DNA from: Kordiimonas aestuarii
Lineage (GTDB): Bacteria > Pseudomonadota > Alphaproteobacteria > Sphingomonadales > Kordiimonadaceae
NCBI RefSeq assembly: GCF_025574465.1
Contig: NZ_JAOBPP010000011.1
Location: 36,931-100,930, forward strand
Direction: 5' to 3'
DNA: 64,000 bases
The translations under genes were made by a program, and so were the position numbers. This document shows positions 57,359 through 64,000 of the stretch, piece after piece. The notes beneath the pieces were generated by a model. The model saw nothing but the letters and a program-made list of their open reading frames with translations, did not search any database and had not been told where the DNA came from. Positions within the stretch are counted from its first letter, which is position 1. Each line of letters opens with the position of its first letter.

Positions 57359-57462
57359 CAATAAAGTCGGGCGGCAAAATTTTGCGAGAGTCACCCCAAA
57401 AGGGGCGGCAGGAATTGAACCTGCATTATCCCGATGTACTCCCGCAGGCATCCGCCCTATTG
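57359..57462 (-). ncRNA. Y-RNA-like unit 3
   Basis: Closing stem CAATA-GGGCGG / CCGCCC-TATTG, second stem GCGGGAGT / ACTCTCGC, 3' bulge AAAATTTTG. The inner part holds a T-arm GCAGG-TTCAATT-CCTGC, but is too short for a full anticodon arm. Its outer end overlaps the end of unit 2 by 3 bases. Confidence 0.7.
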
Positions 57463-57618
57463 AACCTTGCGGCAACAAGGATTGGTGAAACACGGTGCTA
57501 TGGTCGCCAGCCGCAGCTCGCCCACACACTGGGCGAAGCCGGCGGGATTCGAACCCGCTGTAGCCGATCGTGACAAGGATTCGGTGTAGTTCCACCAGCA
57601 TTTGCCGCATCAGTTCAA
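57460..57618 (-). ncRNA. Y-RNA-like unit 2
   Basis: Closing stem TTGAAC and TGCGGCAA paired with TTGCCGCA and GTTCAA; second stem GGTGGAA / TTTCACC; 3' bulge AATCCTTG. The inner part has a T-arm GCGGG-TTCGAAT-CCCGC, typical of tRNA, and a hairpin TCGCCCAGTGTGTGGGCGA. Confidence 0.72.
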
Positions 57619-57639
57619 ATTCATATTCCTCTCCGCATC

Positions 57640-57791
57640 GGCCCGGGCGACGATAAGTAGGGAGACAGTATTCCGCCACATACCTGAAGGCATGGTGGGA
57701 CTTGAACCCACACGGGAAGGGTTACCCCAACTCCCGACCGGCCAACACCGGCTGCGTCTACGATGTAGTCTCCACGGCATTCGCCCGGGCC
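57640..57791 (-). ncRNA. Y-RNA-like unit 1 (class II tRNA-like)
   Basis: Closing stem GGCCCGGGCGA / TCGCCCGGGCC is a perfect 11 bp; second stem GGAGAC / GTCTCC; bulges AATGCC and CTACTTATCG (no CTTG in this copy). The inner module shows TAGACGC, a long variable-arm-like hairpin GGGAG...CTTCCC and T-arm GTGGG-TTCAAGT-CCCAC, recalling tRNA-Leu/Ser. It starts 28 bases after the rsr stop codon. Confidence 0.75.
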
Positions 57792-57819
57792 GTCGTTGGG
57801 CCCCGTGGGGGATCGGAGA

Positions 57820-59373
57820 TCAAACGGCCCCCCGCTCGATCTCCGCTACCCAGTGGTCGGCCCCCACACCGCCACGGGCAAAGTCTGCGATGACATCGAA
57901 TACCGCATCGGAAAACCCGCCGATATTCAGGACATCTTCCCGGTTTACCGCCTGAGAGGTGCCGTTTGGCACCAGGTCGATACACACGAGTTTCGCATCC
58001 GGGTTACGGCTCTTGAGCCGTGCCCATTCTTCCATCACGCCAGTGCGCGCATATTGCTCTGCGCCGAACCAGCTCTCGTTATCCGAGACAAGGATCACAA
58101 GGTCCACCAGCGCGCGCTTTTTATTAAGCGCCCGAAGCGGAGCCGCGCAGTCCGTCCCGCCCGGAGGCAGGCTTGCGAGCTTGGCCGCGTTGCTCATCAC
58201 GCTGTCCCGTGCCGAGAACCGCGCCTTCACCACTTTGGTGTTGAAGGGCAGAACCTCCGCCGTCCGGTTGTGGCGGATGACCGCAGCCGTCACAAGGGCG
58301 GCCACGTCAACACAGCATACCGTGCTGCTCGCCCCCTTGCGATAGCCGGTTATCGGCCAGTGCATGGATGCCGAAACATCCGGGCACACAACCACACGGC
58401 CTTCAAACGCCGGCACATTGCCAACCGCAATTTCCATCGCGTCCTCAAGCGCCGTTAGGATCACCCGCGGCACACCGCCGGACGCCATCAGATACGCGGT
58501 CAGTATCTGGTACGGGAACACCTTCGCTTGCGCAATCGCATCCCTGTCCCGCAACCGGCTTGCGATCTGCCGCACGGTGGTGAACCCTTTCAGCACGCCG
58601 TGGCGGGCAAAGGTGTTCAGGTTCATGCGCGTCATATGCCACCCGGCATTCGCAGCGATCTCTCGCCAATGGTCCGTCTTCAACTCAAGCGCCGTCAGCA
58701 TCTGGAACGGGACGTTCGGTACTGTGTTGGTTTGGTCCTCCTTGAAGGCCTCAAACGCTTGAATATCAGCGGGCAACAAAGCGCGGTCGCACGGTTTTCC
58801 GATCAGGTATGCGTAAAGCGCCTCGCGCCGCGCATCCTTCGGCTTCGGGTGCACCATCCTGATCACATCGGCAAGCGACGGGTCATTGCCCACGCTTGCA
58901 CGGATCAGCATGCTGTCCGTCGCATTGTTCAACCAGCGGCGCACCATACGCTTCGGCGCGGAGCCGAGGGACTTCCGCCCCACGGCGCCCGAGCGCATGA
59001 TCTGCACAAAGGTCCGCAGCATGCGGCCGTTATCCACCACTCGGTTGAACACACGCTCGGCCACGGCCGGGTCTTTCATCGTCAGCGCCGCCAGAAGGAG
59101 CGCCGGCATATCTTTCATGAAGCCCTTTTCCCGCGCATGGATGGCAACCTGCGCCACAAATACGGGGTCCAGCTCTTCCACAAGCGGCAGGATATCTGCC
59201 ACCTGCTCCCGCGCCTCAGCATAGAAAGTACGGTTCACACATCCCGTTGCTGCAAGCTGGGCCAGCTTCTGCTTCGGTGTCAGCGCATAGGCGGGAGCGC
59301 CTTCGCTGTTCACCACATCAGGGCGCGGGAGCAATTTCCCTACCACGGATGCAAACACGGATTTGTTTGCCAT
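57820..59373 (-). CDS. rsr: Ro60/TROVE-domain protein Rsr
   Basis: A 517-residue bacterial Ro60 orthologue. The N-terminal ~320 residues form the HEAT-repeat TROVE ring (RTFYAEAREQVADILPLVEEL... VNRVFNRVVDNGRMLRTFVQIMRSGAVGRKSLGSAPKRMVRRWL). The C-terminal vWA domain contains the MIDAS motif VCPDVSASM, GGTDCAAPL and VSDNESW. It binds misfolded RNA ends and Y RNAs, guiding exonucleases in other bacteria. AGGAAG precedes the start. It is the first gene after the sigma-54-type promoter, and the Y-RNA-like units follow it directly. Confidence 0.95.
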   Translation of the reverse strand: MANKSVFASVVGKLLPRPDVVNSEGAPAYALTPKQKLAQLAATGCVNRTFYAEAREQVADILPLVEELDPVFVAQVAIHAREKGFMKDMPALLLAALTMKDPAVAERVFNRVVDNGRMLRTFVQIMRSGAVGRKSLGSAPKRMVRRWLNNATDSMLIRASVGNDPSLADVIRMVHPKPKDARREALYAYLIGKPCDRALLPADIQAFEAFKEDQTNTVPNVPFQMLTALELKTDHWREIAANAGWHMTRMNLNTFARHGVLKGFTTVRQIASRLRDRDAIAQAKVFPYQILTAYLMASGGVPRVILTALEDAMEIAVGNVPAFEGRVVVCPDVSASMHWPITGYRKGASSTVCCVDVAALVTAAVIRHNRTAEVLPFNTKVVKARFSARDSVMSNAAKLASLPPGGTDCAAPLRALNKKRALVDLVILVSDNESWFGAEQYARTGVMEEWARLKSRNPDAKLVCIDLVPNGTSQAVNREDVLNIGGFSDAVFDVIADFARGGVGADHWVAEIERGAV

Positions 59374-59408
59374 TTTTTCTTCCTCTCTTCATTTCACACC
59401 CTTCCTAT

Positions 59409-59425
59409 TGCGTATCGCGTGCCAG
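59409..59425 (-). promoter_or_regulatory. Sigma-54-type promoter of the rsr-rtcBA operon
   Basis: On the minus strand CTGGCACGCGATACGCA: GG and GC are separated by 10 bases, as in the -24/-12 consensus. The expected start site is about 25 bases upstream of the rsr ATG. It is divergent from rtcR, whose product is a sigma-54 activator. Confidence 0.75.
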
Positions 59426-59576
59426 TTTTTTCAAAACAACTAAAAGAAATTTATAAGATACTGAAATATAATGATTATTTTTCATTTACGCCTGAAGTAT
59501 CTTTACAAAAACCTTTGACTGTATTTCAATTTTAATATCTAAATTTATCTTGATTTATAAATTTGGATCGTATGCG

Positions 59577-61169
59577 ATGAGTAAACCCACCGTCATGATC
59601 GGCTTTCTCGGCACCACCCTGGATGCCGGCAAGGGATACAAACGCTGGCAAAAGTGGCGGCCAACGGTTGCGGTTTGCCAGCATGAAGACCTGATGGTTG
59701 ACCGCTATGAGCTGATCCATGATCGCCGCCACACCGCGCTGGCCGAGCGTGTGCGCGACGACATCATGCTCGCCTCGCCCGAGACAGAGGTCATGCTCCA
59801 CGACGCAACGGTGGACGACCCCTGGGATTTTGAGGAGGTGTTCGCCGTCCTGCATGATTTCGCAAAGGGCTATGAGTTCCAGCCCGACCGCGAAGACTAT
59901 CTCATCAACATCACCACCGGTACTCACGTGGCGCAGATCTGCATGTTCCTGCTGACGGAAAGCCATCATTTCCCCGCCCGCATCATCCAGACCTCGCCGG
60001 GGCGCGGCGCTGATCAAGTTGGTACCTACCGCATTATCGACCTCGACCTCTCGCGCTACGACCGGCTTGCTTCCCGCTTCGCCGCCGAGCGCATTGAAGG
60101 CACCAGCTTCCTCAAGTCCGGGATCGAGACCAAAAGCGCGGCCTTCAACCATATGATCGACGAGATTGAGCAGGTCACCATCCGCACACGTGCACCCGTC
60201 CTCCTGATGGGGCCAACCGGGGCGGGCAAATCGCACCTCGCGGCGCGCATCTATGCGCTCAAGAAAAATCGCCATCAGGTGGATGGTCCCTTTGTCGAGG
60301 TGAACTGCGCCACTTTGCGCGGTGACAGCGCCATGTCTGCGCTGTTCGGGCACAAGAAGGGCGCGTTCACCGGCGCGGCGGCGGACCGGGCAGGCCTCCT
60401 CAAAAGCGCGGACGGCGGCGTACTGTTTCTTGATGAGATCGGCGAGCTTGGCCTTGACGAGCAGGCAATGATCCTGCGCGCGATTGAGGAAAAACGCTTC
60501 CTGCCCGTAGGCTCTGACCGCGAAGTGGCGTCGGACTTCCAGCTGATTGCAGGCACGAACCGCGACCTTGCAGAGGCCGTAGCAGATGGCACGTTCCGGG
60601 AGGACCTGTTCGCACGCCTCAACCTCTGGACCTTTCACCTGCCCGGCCTCAAGGACAGGCACGAAGATATCGAGCCCAACCTTGAGTATGAGCTCGCCCG
60701 CTTCGCGCGAGAAGCAGGTGACCGCATCACCTTCAACCGGGAAGCCCGCACGGCATTCCTCAAGTTCGCGCACTCGGCTGCGGCGCCGTGGTCGGCCAAT
60801 TTCCGCGATCTCTCTGCCGCCGTCACCCGCATGGCCACCTTCGCACGCGGCGGGCGCATCGGTGTGGATGAGGTAACCGCGGAGATCGCCCGCCTCAAAC
60901 GTACATGGCGAGTGGGTAGCGCCGGCACGAACGGTGACGCGCGCCTCACCGCCATCCTCGGCGACCGGCTGGATGACATCGACCTGTTTGACCGCGCCCA
61001 GCTCGCCACAGTCATTGAAGTGTGCCAGAAAGCGAAGTCCATGAGCGAGGCCGGCCGCCAGCTTTTCGCGGCCTCCCGGCTCAGGAAGAAACAGGCCAAC
61101 GACAGCGACCGCCTGCGCAAATATCTGGCAAAGTTCGACCTGAGCTGGGATAAAGTTAAGTCAGATTAG
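59577..61169 (+). CDS. rtcR: Sigma-54-dependent RNA repair regulator RtcR
   Basis: A 530-residue activator. The N-terminal ~180 residues are a CARF-like sensor (VMIGFLGTTLDAGKGYKRWQKWRPTVAVCQHEDL... DYLINITTGTHVAQICMFLLTESHHFPARIIQTSP). The AAA+ domain has Walker A LMGPTGAGKSH, GAFTGAAADRAG (sigma-54 contact loop), Walker B GGVLFLDEIGEL and FREDLFARLNLWTFHLPGLKDR. A short C-terminal helix-turn-helix-like part follows (MSEAGRQLFAASRLRKKQANDSDRLRKYL). It is presumed to sense RNA ends or cyclic-phosphate RNA and to activate the rsr-rtcBA operon. Low-GC DNA precedes it. Confidence 0.95.
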   Translation: MSKPTVMIGFLGTTLDAGKGYKRWQKWRPTVAVCQHEDLMVDRYELIHDRRHTALAERVRDDIMLASPETEVMLHDATVDDPWDFEEVFAVLHDFAKGYEFQPDREDYLINITTGTHVAQICMFLLTESHHFPARIIQTSPGRGADQVGTYRIIDLDLSRYDRLASRFAAERIEGTSFLKSGIETKSAAFNHMIDEIEQVTIRTRAPVLLMGPTGAGKSHLAARIYALKKNRHQVDGPFVEVNCATLRGDSAMSALFGHKKGAFTGAAADRAGLLKSADGGVLFLDEIGELGLDEQAMILRAIEEKRFLPVGSDREVASDFQLIAGTNRDLAEAVADGTFREDLFARLNLWTFHLPGLKDRHEDIEPNLEYELARFAREAGDRITFNREARTAFLKFAHSAAAPWSANFRDLSAAVTRMATFARGGRIGVDEVTAEIARLKRTWRVGSAGTNGDARLTAILGDRLDDIDLFDRAQLATVIEVCQKAKSMSEAGRQLFAASRLRKKQANDSDRLRKYLAKFDLSWDKVKSD

Positions 61170-61185
61170 CGTTTTGGGGGACGCC

Positions 61186-62391
61186 ATGGAATACAGACCA
61201 ATACTATCAGGCCTTGTAGGGGCCGTGATCGCCTTCTTTCTGCTGCGCGCCGTGCTGAACAGCGGCAAGAAGTCGCCCAAAGTTGATGACGCGGGTTGGA
61301 CCCATGTGAGCAACACCCCCATGCTCATTGCCATGGGCGTAGTTTTCGTCGTTATTGGCACAGCATGTTTTGCGCTGGCGATTGCTGGCACCCTGAATAT
61401 TGACAGTGACAAACGAGGAGCCATGCTGTTCCTCGGTGCCTCGATGACCTTGCTCATGGCGTTCGGTACCTACGGTGTTTTTGGGGTGGCCGCGAAGTTC
61501 AATACGCAAGGCATCCTCTATCGCCGTTTTACGACATGGCACCTCGTACCCTGGTCAGGCGTCAGCGCGGTTGTGGATCATTCGATGTGGGGCACATACC
61601 TGCGCAGCACCTCAGGCAGGCTATGGATATGGAAATACCGACGCGGGTTTTCGGAATTGCTCATGGAACTTTGCACGCACAACATAAGCGGGGCCAACGA
61701 GCTCGCTACAAGTGATTTTGCCAGCGACCAGATGCATGCGGTCATCCAGCAGTCCCTATTGGAAAGAGTTTGGGAGTATCGCGAAGAGACGCTCTATCCC
61801 GCTCTGTTTGGAGACAAAAGCGAAGGCATCTTTGTCCTGACATCCGAGATGTTTGTGTCCCAATTCAAATGCGAGGAAATCGACCCCCGTTGGCTCACCT
61901 ACGGCGTGCACGTGTACGCACCGACAGACACGAGAGATAGCTGGCTTTATGTCACATCTGGCATGTCCAACCCCTGGGATGGGGAAGTTGGCGCCTATTC
62001 TGGCTTGGGATACGAGTTTGTTCTTGAAACCAAAGGTCGCTTCGATTGGGCAATCCGAAGCCTGATGTCCATGCTTGCCTTTAACCTTCTGCTAGCAAAA
62101 GGGGTTTATGGCGAAAAGCCGTTGATTGATGTTGGTGACCGCGTCCCCCTTCACCAAGCCATCGATGGCTCCGACACAAGTGAAGTCCGGCATCTTCTGG
62201 TGAATGAGACCCAACACTTCCCGGCGACACACCAACTGGAAAGCGGGGAACTTGAATTCGTCCATTTGGTGGGTGCCACCTCCCGTGAGATTGATTGGGC
62301 CAAAACGCACGGCTCGGAAGCATTGACCGAAAAGCTGGCCAGCCTAGGGCTGGCGATAGTTACCGATCCAGCCAGGCAATCCATCGTATAG
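61186..62391 (+). CDS. Membrane protein with SUFU-like domain
   Basis: A 401-residue protein. Two N-terminal membrane regions (YRPILSGLVGAVIAFFLLRAVL; MLIAMGVVFVVIGTACFALAIAG, with MLFLGASMTLLMAFGTYGVFG) are followed by a short PH-like region (LYRRFTTWHLVPWSGVSAVVD). The C-terminal ~190 residues match the Suppressor-of-fused domain: WLTYGVHVYAPTDTRDSWLYVTSGMSNPWDGE... GYEFVLETKGRFDWAIRSLMSMLAFNLL. In bacteria SUFU domains often act as immunity or interaction modules. It is 16 bases after rtcR and likely co-transcribed. Confidence 0.78.
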   Translation: MEYRPILSGLVGAVIAFFLLRAVLNSGKKSPKVDDAGWTHVSNTPMLIAMGVVFVVIGTACFALAIAGTLNIDSDKRGAMLFLGASMTLLMAFGTYGVFGVAAKFNTQGILYRRFTTWHLVPWSGVSAVVDHSMWGTYLRSTSGRLWIWKYRRGFSELLMELCTHNISGANELATSDFASDQMHAVIQQSLLERVWEYREETLYPALFGDKSEGIFVLTSEMFVSQFKCEEIDPRWLTYGVHVYAPTDTRDSWLYVTSGMSNPWDGEVGAYSGLGYEFVLETKGRFDWAIRSLMSMLAFNLLLAKGVYGEKPLIDVGDRVPLHQAIDGSDTSEVRHLLVNETQHFPATHQLESGELEFVHLVGATSREIDWAKTHGSEALTEKLASLGLAIVTDPARQSIV

Positions 62392-62400
62392 AAGGCAGAT

Positions 62401-63192
62401 ATGAACCTAAACCTCATCCCCGCCGAACCGCTTGGCCGCATCAACGACCGCCTCGAGATGATCGAGCGCGAGGAGCGCGTGCACATCCTGTTTGCGATTG
62501 AAAGCGGCAGCCGCGCCTGGGGCTTCCCGTCACCCGACAGCGACTTTGACGTGCGCATGGTGTATGTGCGTGAGCGGGACTGGTACCTTAGCATCTTCCC
62601 CGGGCGCGATGTGATTGAGCTGCCGCTAGTGGACGACGAGGACATCAACGGCTGGGACCTCAAGAAGGCCCTGCAACTGCTGATCAAGCCGAACCCGGTA
62701 CTCATGGAATGGCTGGACAGCCCGATCCGTTACCGCTGGAACGCCGACGCCTGCGCGGCGCTCTCGGCCCTTGCCGACGAAACGCTACACAAAAAGCCGT
62801 TCCTGCATCACTACCTGCGCCTTGGGCAAAGCCAGTGGCGCAGCAACATCGACGGCAAGGACGCGGTGAAGCTGGAGAAATATTTCTACTGCCTGCGCCC
62901 TGCACTTACCTTGCGTTGGCTGCGCATGCAGGACAGTCGCCCGCCGATGAATTTCCAGCACCTGCGAGACGGCACCGATCTACCCGTAGCGGTGAACAGC
63001 TTTCTTGATGACCTCCTTGAGAAAAAACGCGTTACCCGCGAGTTGGGCGCTGGCCCAAGGATTGAGATGCTCGACCGCCTCATTCTGGACGAGTTCAAGA
63101 AAGGTGCCGAGGAAGCCGCCAAACACGTGCCAAAACAACATGATCTAGGCCGTAAACTCATAAAAGGGATTCCCAAACAGGCGAAGATATGA
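62401..63192 (+). CDS. RlaP-type nucleotidyltransferase, 3' end altered by an IS
   Basis: A 263-residue nucleotidyltransferase of the RNA-repair-associated polymerase beta-like family (PF10127-like). The catalytic core is FAIESGSRAWGFPSPDSDFDVRMVYV (G-S-x8-D-x-D), followed by LKKALQLLIKPNPVLMEWLDSPIRYR and the helical C-terminal region HHYLRLGQSQWR... KLEKYFYCLRPALTLRWL. The family links to RtcB and RNA ligase operons. The last ~15 codons (from about 63148) lie inside the left end of the IS5-type element, so the natural C-terminus has been replaced by IS-encoded residues. Confidence 0.85.
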   Translation: MNLNLIPAEPLGRINDRLEMIEREERVHILFAIESGSRAWGFPSPDSDFDVRMVYVRERDWYLSIFPGRDVIELPLVDDEDINGWDLKKALQLLIKPNPVLMEWLDSPIRYRWNADACAALSALADETLHKKPFLHHYLRLGQSQWRSNIDGKDAVKLEKYFYCLRPALTLRWLRMQDSRPPMNFQHLRDGTDLPVAVNSFLDDLLEKKRVTRELGAGPRIEMLDRLILDEFKKGAEEAAKHVPKQHDLGRKLIKGIPKQAKI

Positions 63193-63222
63193 TTCAACGC
63201 TTCTCAAATCATTGAGGAGGTT

Positions 63223-63597
63223 TTGATGCGCCGCCGCCGGTATGAACTGACAGATTATGAATGGTCGATCATAGAGCCTTTGCTGCCGAACAAGCCGCGC
63301 GGGGTGCCTAGGGTGGATGACCGCCGGGTGATCAACGGCATCTTGTGGCGCTTTCGGGCGGGAACGCCGTGGGCAGACATTCCCGAAAGATATGGTCCCT
63401 ACACCACCTGCTACAACCGGTTTGTCCGCTGGCGCAAGGCCGGGGTGTGGGACCGACTGTTCGAGGCGGTGAGCAAAGCCCATGACGGTGACATCATTAT
63501 GATCGACAGCAGCTGTGTCCGTGTGCATCAACAAGGGGCCACGGCAAAAAGGGGGATCAGGACGATGGCTGCATGGGCCGTTCCCGGGGTGGACTGA
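63223..63597 (+). CDS. IS5-family transposase, first frame
   Basis: A 124-residue frame (MRRRRYELTDYEWSIIEPLLPNKPRGVPRVDDRRVINGILWRFRAGTPWADIPERYGPYTTCYNRFVRWRKAGVWDRLFEAV...), the DUF4096-like N-terminal domain of IS5/IS427-type transposases. The first catalytic Asp is in IIMIDSSCVRVHQ. At AAAAAGGGGG a -1 shift is predicted to join it with the second frame, giving a full-length transposase. Confidence 0.9.
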   Translation: MMRRRRYELTDYEWSIIEPLLPNKPRGVPRVDDRRVINGILWRFRAGTPWADIPERYGPYTTCYNRFVRWRKAGVWDRLFEAVSKAHDGDIIMIDSSCVRVHQQGATAKRGIRTMAAWAVPGVD

Positions 63598-64000
63598 CCA
63601 CCAAAATCCACGCCCTCGTCGATGCGGATGGTCTGCCGATCAGGCTTTCGCTGACTGCTGGACAGACCCACGACAGCAAACCGGCCCTTGATCTGATTGA
63701 GGACATCAAGGAGGAAGCGATCTTGCTCGCTGACAAAGCCTATGATACCGACGCGCTTCGTGCCTTCACCACAGCGCGCAGAGCTTGGGCCAATATTCCG
63801 CCAAAAGCCAACCGCAAGCAGTCCTTTACCTTCAGTAAATGGCTGTACCGACACCGTAATCTCGTCGAGCGTTTCTTCAATAAGCTCAAGCACTATCGGG
63901 GCATTGCAACGCGCTATGACAAAAACCCGGAGAATTTCCTCGCCGCTGTAAAACTGGCTTCAGTCTGTATCTGGTTGAAAAATTATGAGTCTACGACCTA
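63549..64000 (+). CDS. IS5-family transposase, second frame (partial at window edge)
   Basis: In the -1 frame relative to the first part: GCMGRSRGGLTTKIHALVDADGLPIRLSLTAGQTHDSKPALDLIEDI, ILLADKAYDTDALRAF (second Asp), WANIPPKANRKQ, YRHRNLVERFFNKLKHYRGIATRYDKNPENFLAAVKLASVCIWLKNYEST (Glu in the LVERFFNKLK block). The frame reaches the end of the window with TA as the first bases of a likely stop codon. It has no start of its own and probably depends on frameshifting. Confidence 0.88.

Larger units (their letters stand above)
63146..64000 (+). mobile_element. IS5-family element (right end at window edge)
   Basis: The left end TAGGCCGTAAACTCATAA matches the reverse complement of the window end (TAGGTCGTAGACTCATAA), 16 of 18 bases, giving the terminal inverted repeats; TA (or CTAG-like) is the likely target duplication. 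The transposase is split in two frames with a slippery AAAAAGGGGG at 63546-63555. The element ends at or just beyond base 64000. Confidence 0.85.

Noticed and set aside
56843..57819. Six ordinary tRNA genes in the rsr-rtcB interval
   Set aside because: Only the last element has a full cloverleaf with CCA; the others have long outer stems and incomplete tRNA bodies, which fits Y RNAs better.
49534..63998. Composite transposon hypothesis for the RNA repair island
   Set aside because: The two flanking elements belong to different families with different ends, so they cannot form one composite transposon.

Overview
The window looks like an alphaproteobacterial chromosome of fairly high GC content. 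Support comes from an HK97-type structural cluster in the gene order of alphaproteobacterial gene transfer agents (GTAs), three PAS_5-like proteins, a flagellin gene with a sigma-54-type promoter, GSCFA/SGNH proteins and several periplasmic binding-like proteins. I cannot name the genus with confidence; the mix would suit a Kordiimonas-like or related marine lineage.

Layout. 0.1-1.9 kb: a PAS-type protein and an orphan receiver-HPt protein. 2.1-27.7 kb: a long minus-strand cluster of phage or GTA-like structural and lysis genes, running terminase, portal, prohead protease, capsid, fibre, connector, tail tube, tail chaperone with a lambda-type -1 slippery site, tape measure, tail tip, collagen-like fibre, then lysis genes and a GTA-type holin. 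No integrase or replication gene is near it. Between protease and capsid lies an array of convergent gene pairs separated by near-identical ~95-bp direct repeats that carry both divergent start regions. 27.9-40.6 kb: a binding protein, PAS proteins, an AraC regulator, secreted and membrane proteins, a MerT-like/GDCCVxC pair, flagellin and GSCFA/SGNH proteins with a broken GSCFA copy. 40.6-43.2 kb: a phage-type early remnant (DUF6362, DUF1376, S24-type repressor), with operator-like palindromes that recur at 44.0 kb. 43.2-49 kb: binding-protein paralogues, a cobalamin riboswitch in front of a broken thioesterase gene, a TetR regulator and repeat-rich noncoding DNA. 49.5-52.0 kb: an IS21-family element. 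52.1-63.2 kb: an RNA repair island. 63.1-64.0 kb: an IS5-family element that cuts into the end of that island.

The RNA repair island is the most striking region. RtcR (sigma-54 activator with a CARF-like sensor) is divergent from an operon with a sigma-54-type promoter: rsr (Ro60/TROVE), then about 1 kb of structured RNA, rtcB, three unrecognised genes (two of them paralogues) and rtcA. The structured stretch folds by eye into six tandem Y-RNA-like units. Each has a long closing stem, a conserved GCGAATGC-type 5' bulge and, in most, a CTTG-type 3' bulge; units 1-4 also contain TTCAA or TTCGA T-loop-like arms. A tRNA-Pro(CGG)-like gene with encoded CCA follows. A SUFU-domain protein and an RlaP-type nucleotidyltransferase follow rtcR. 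The likely logic is that RNA damage activates RtcR, which induces RNA ligase, RNA cyclase, Ro60 and a family of Ro-binding RNAs together.
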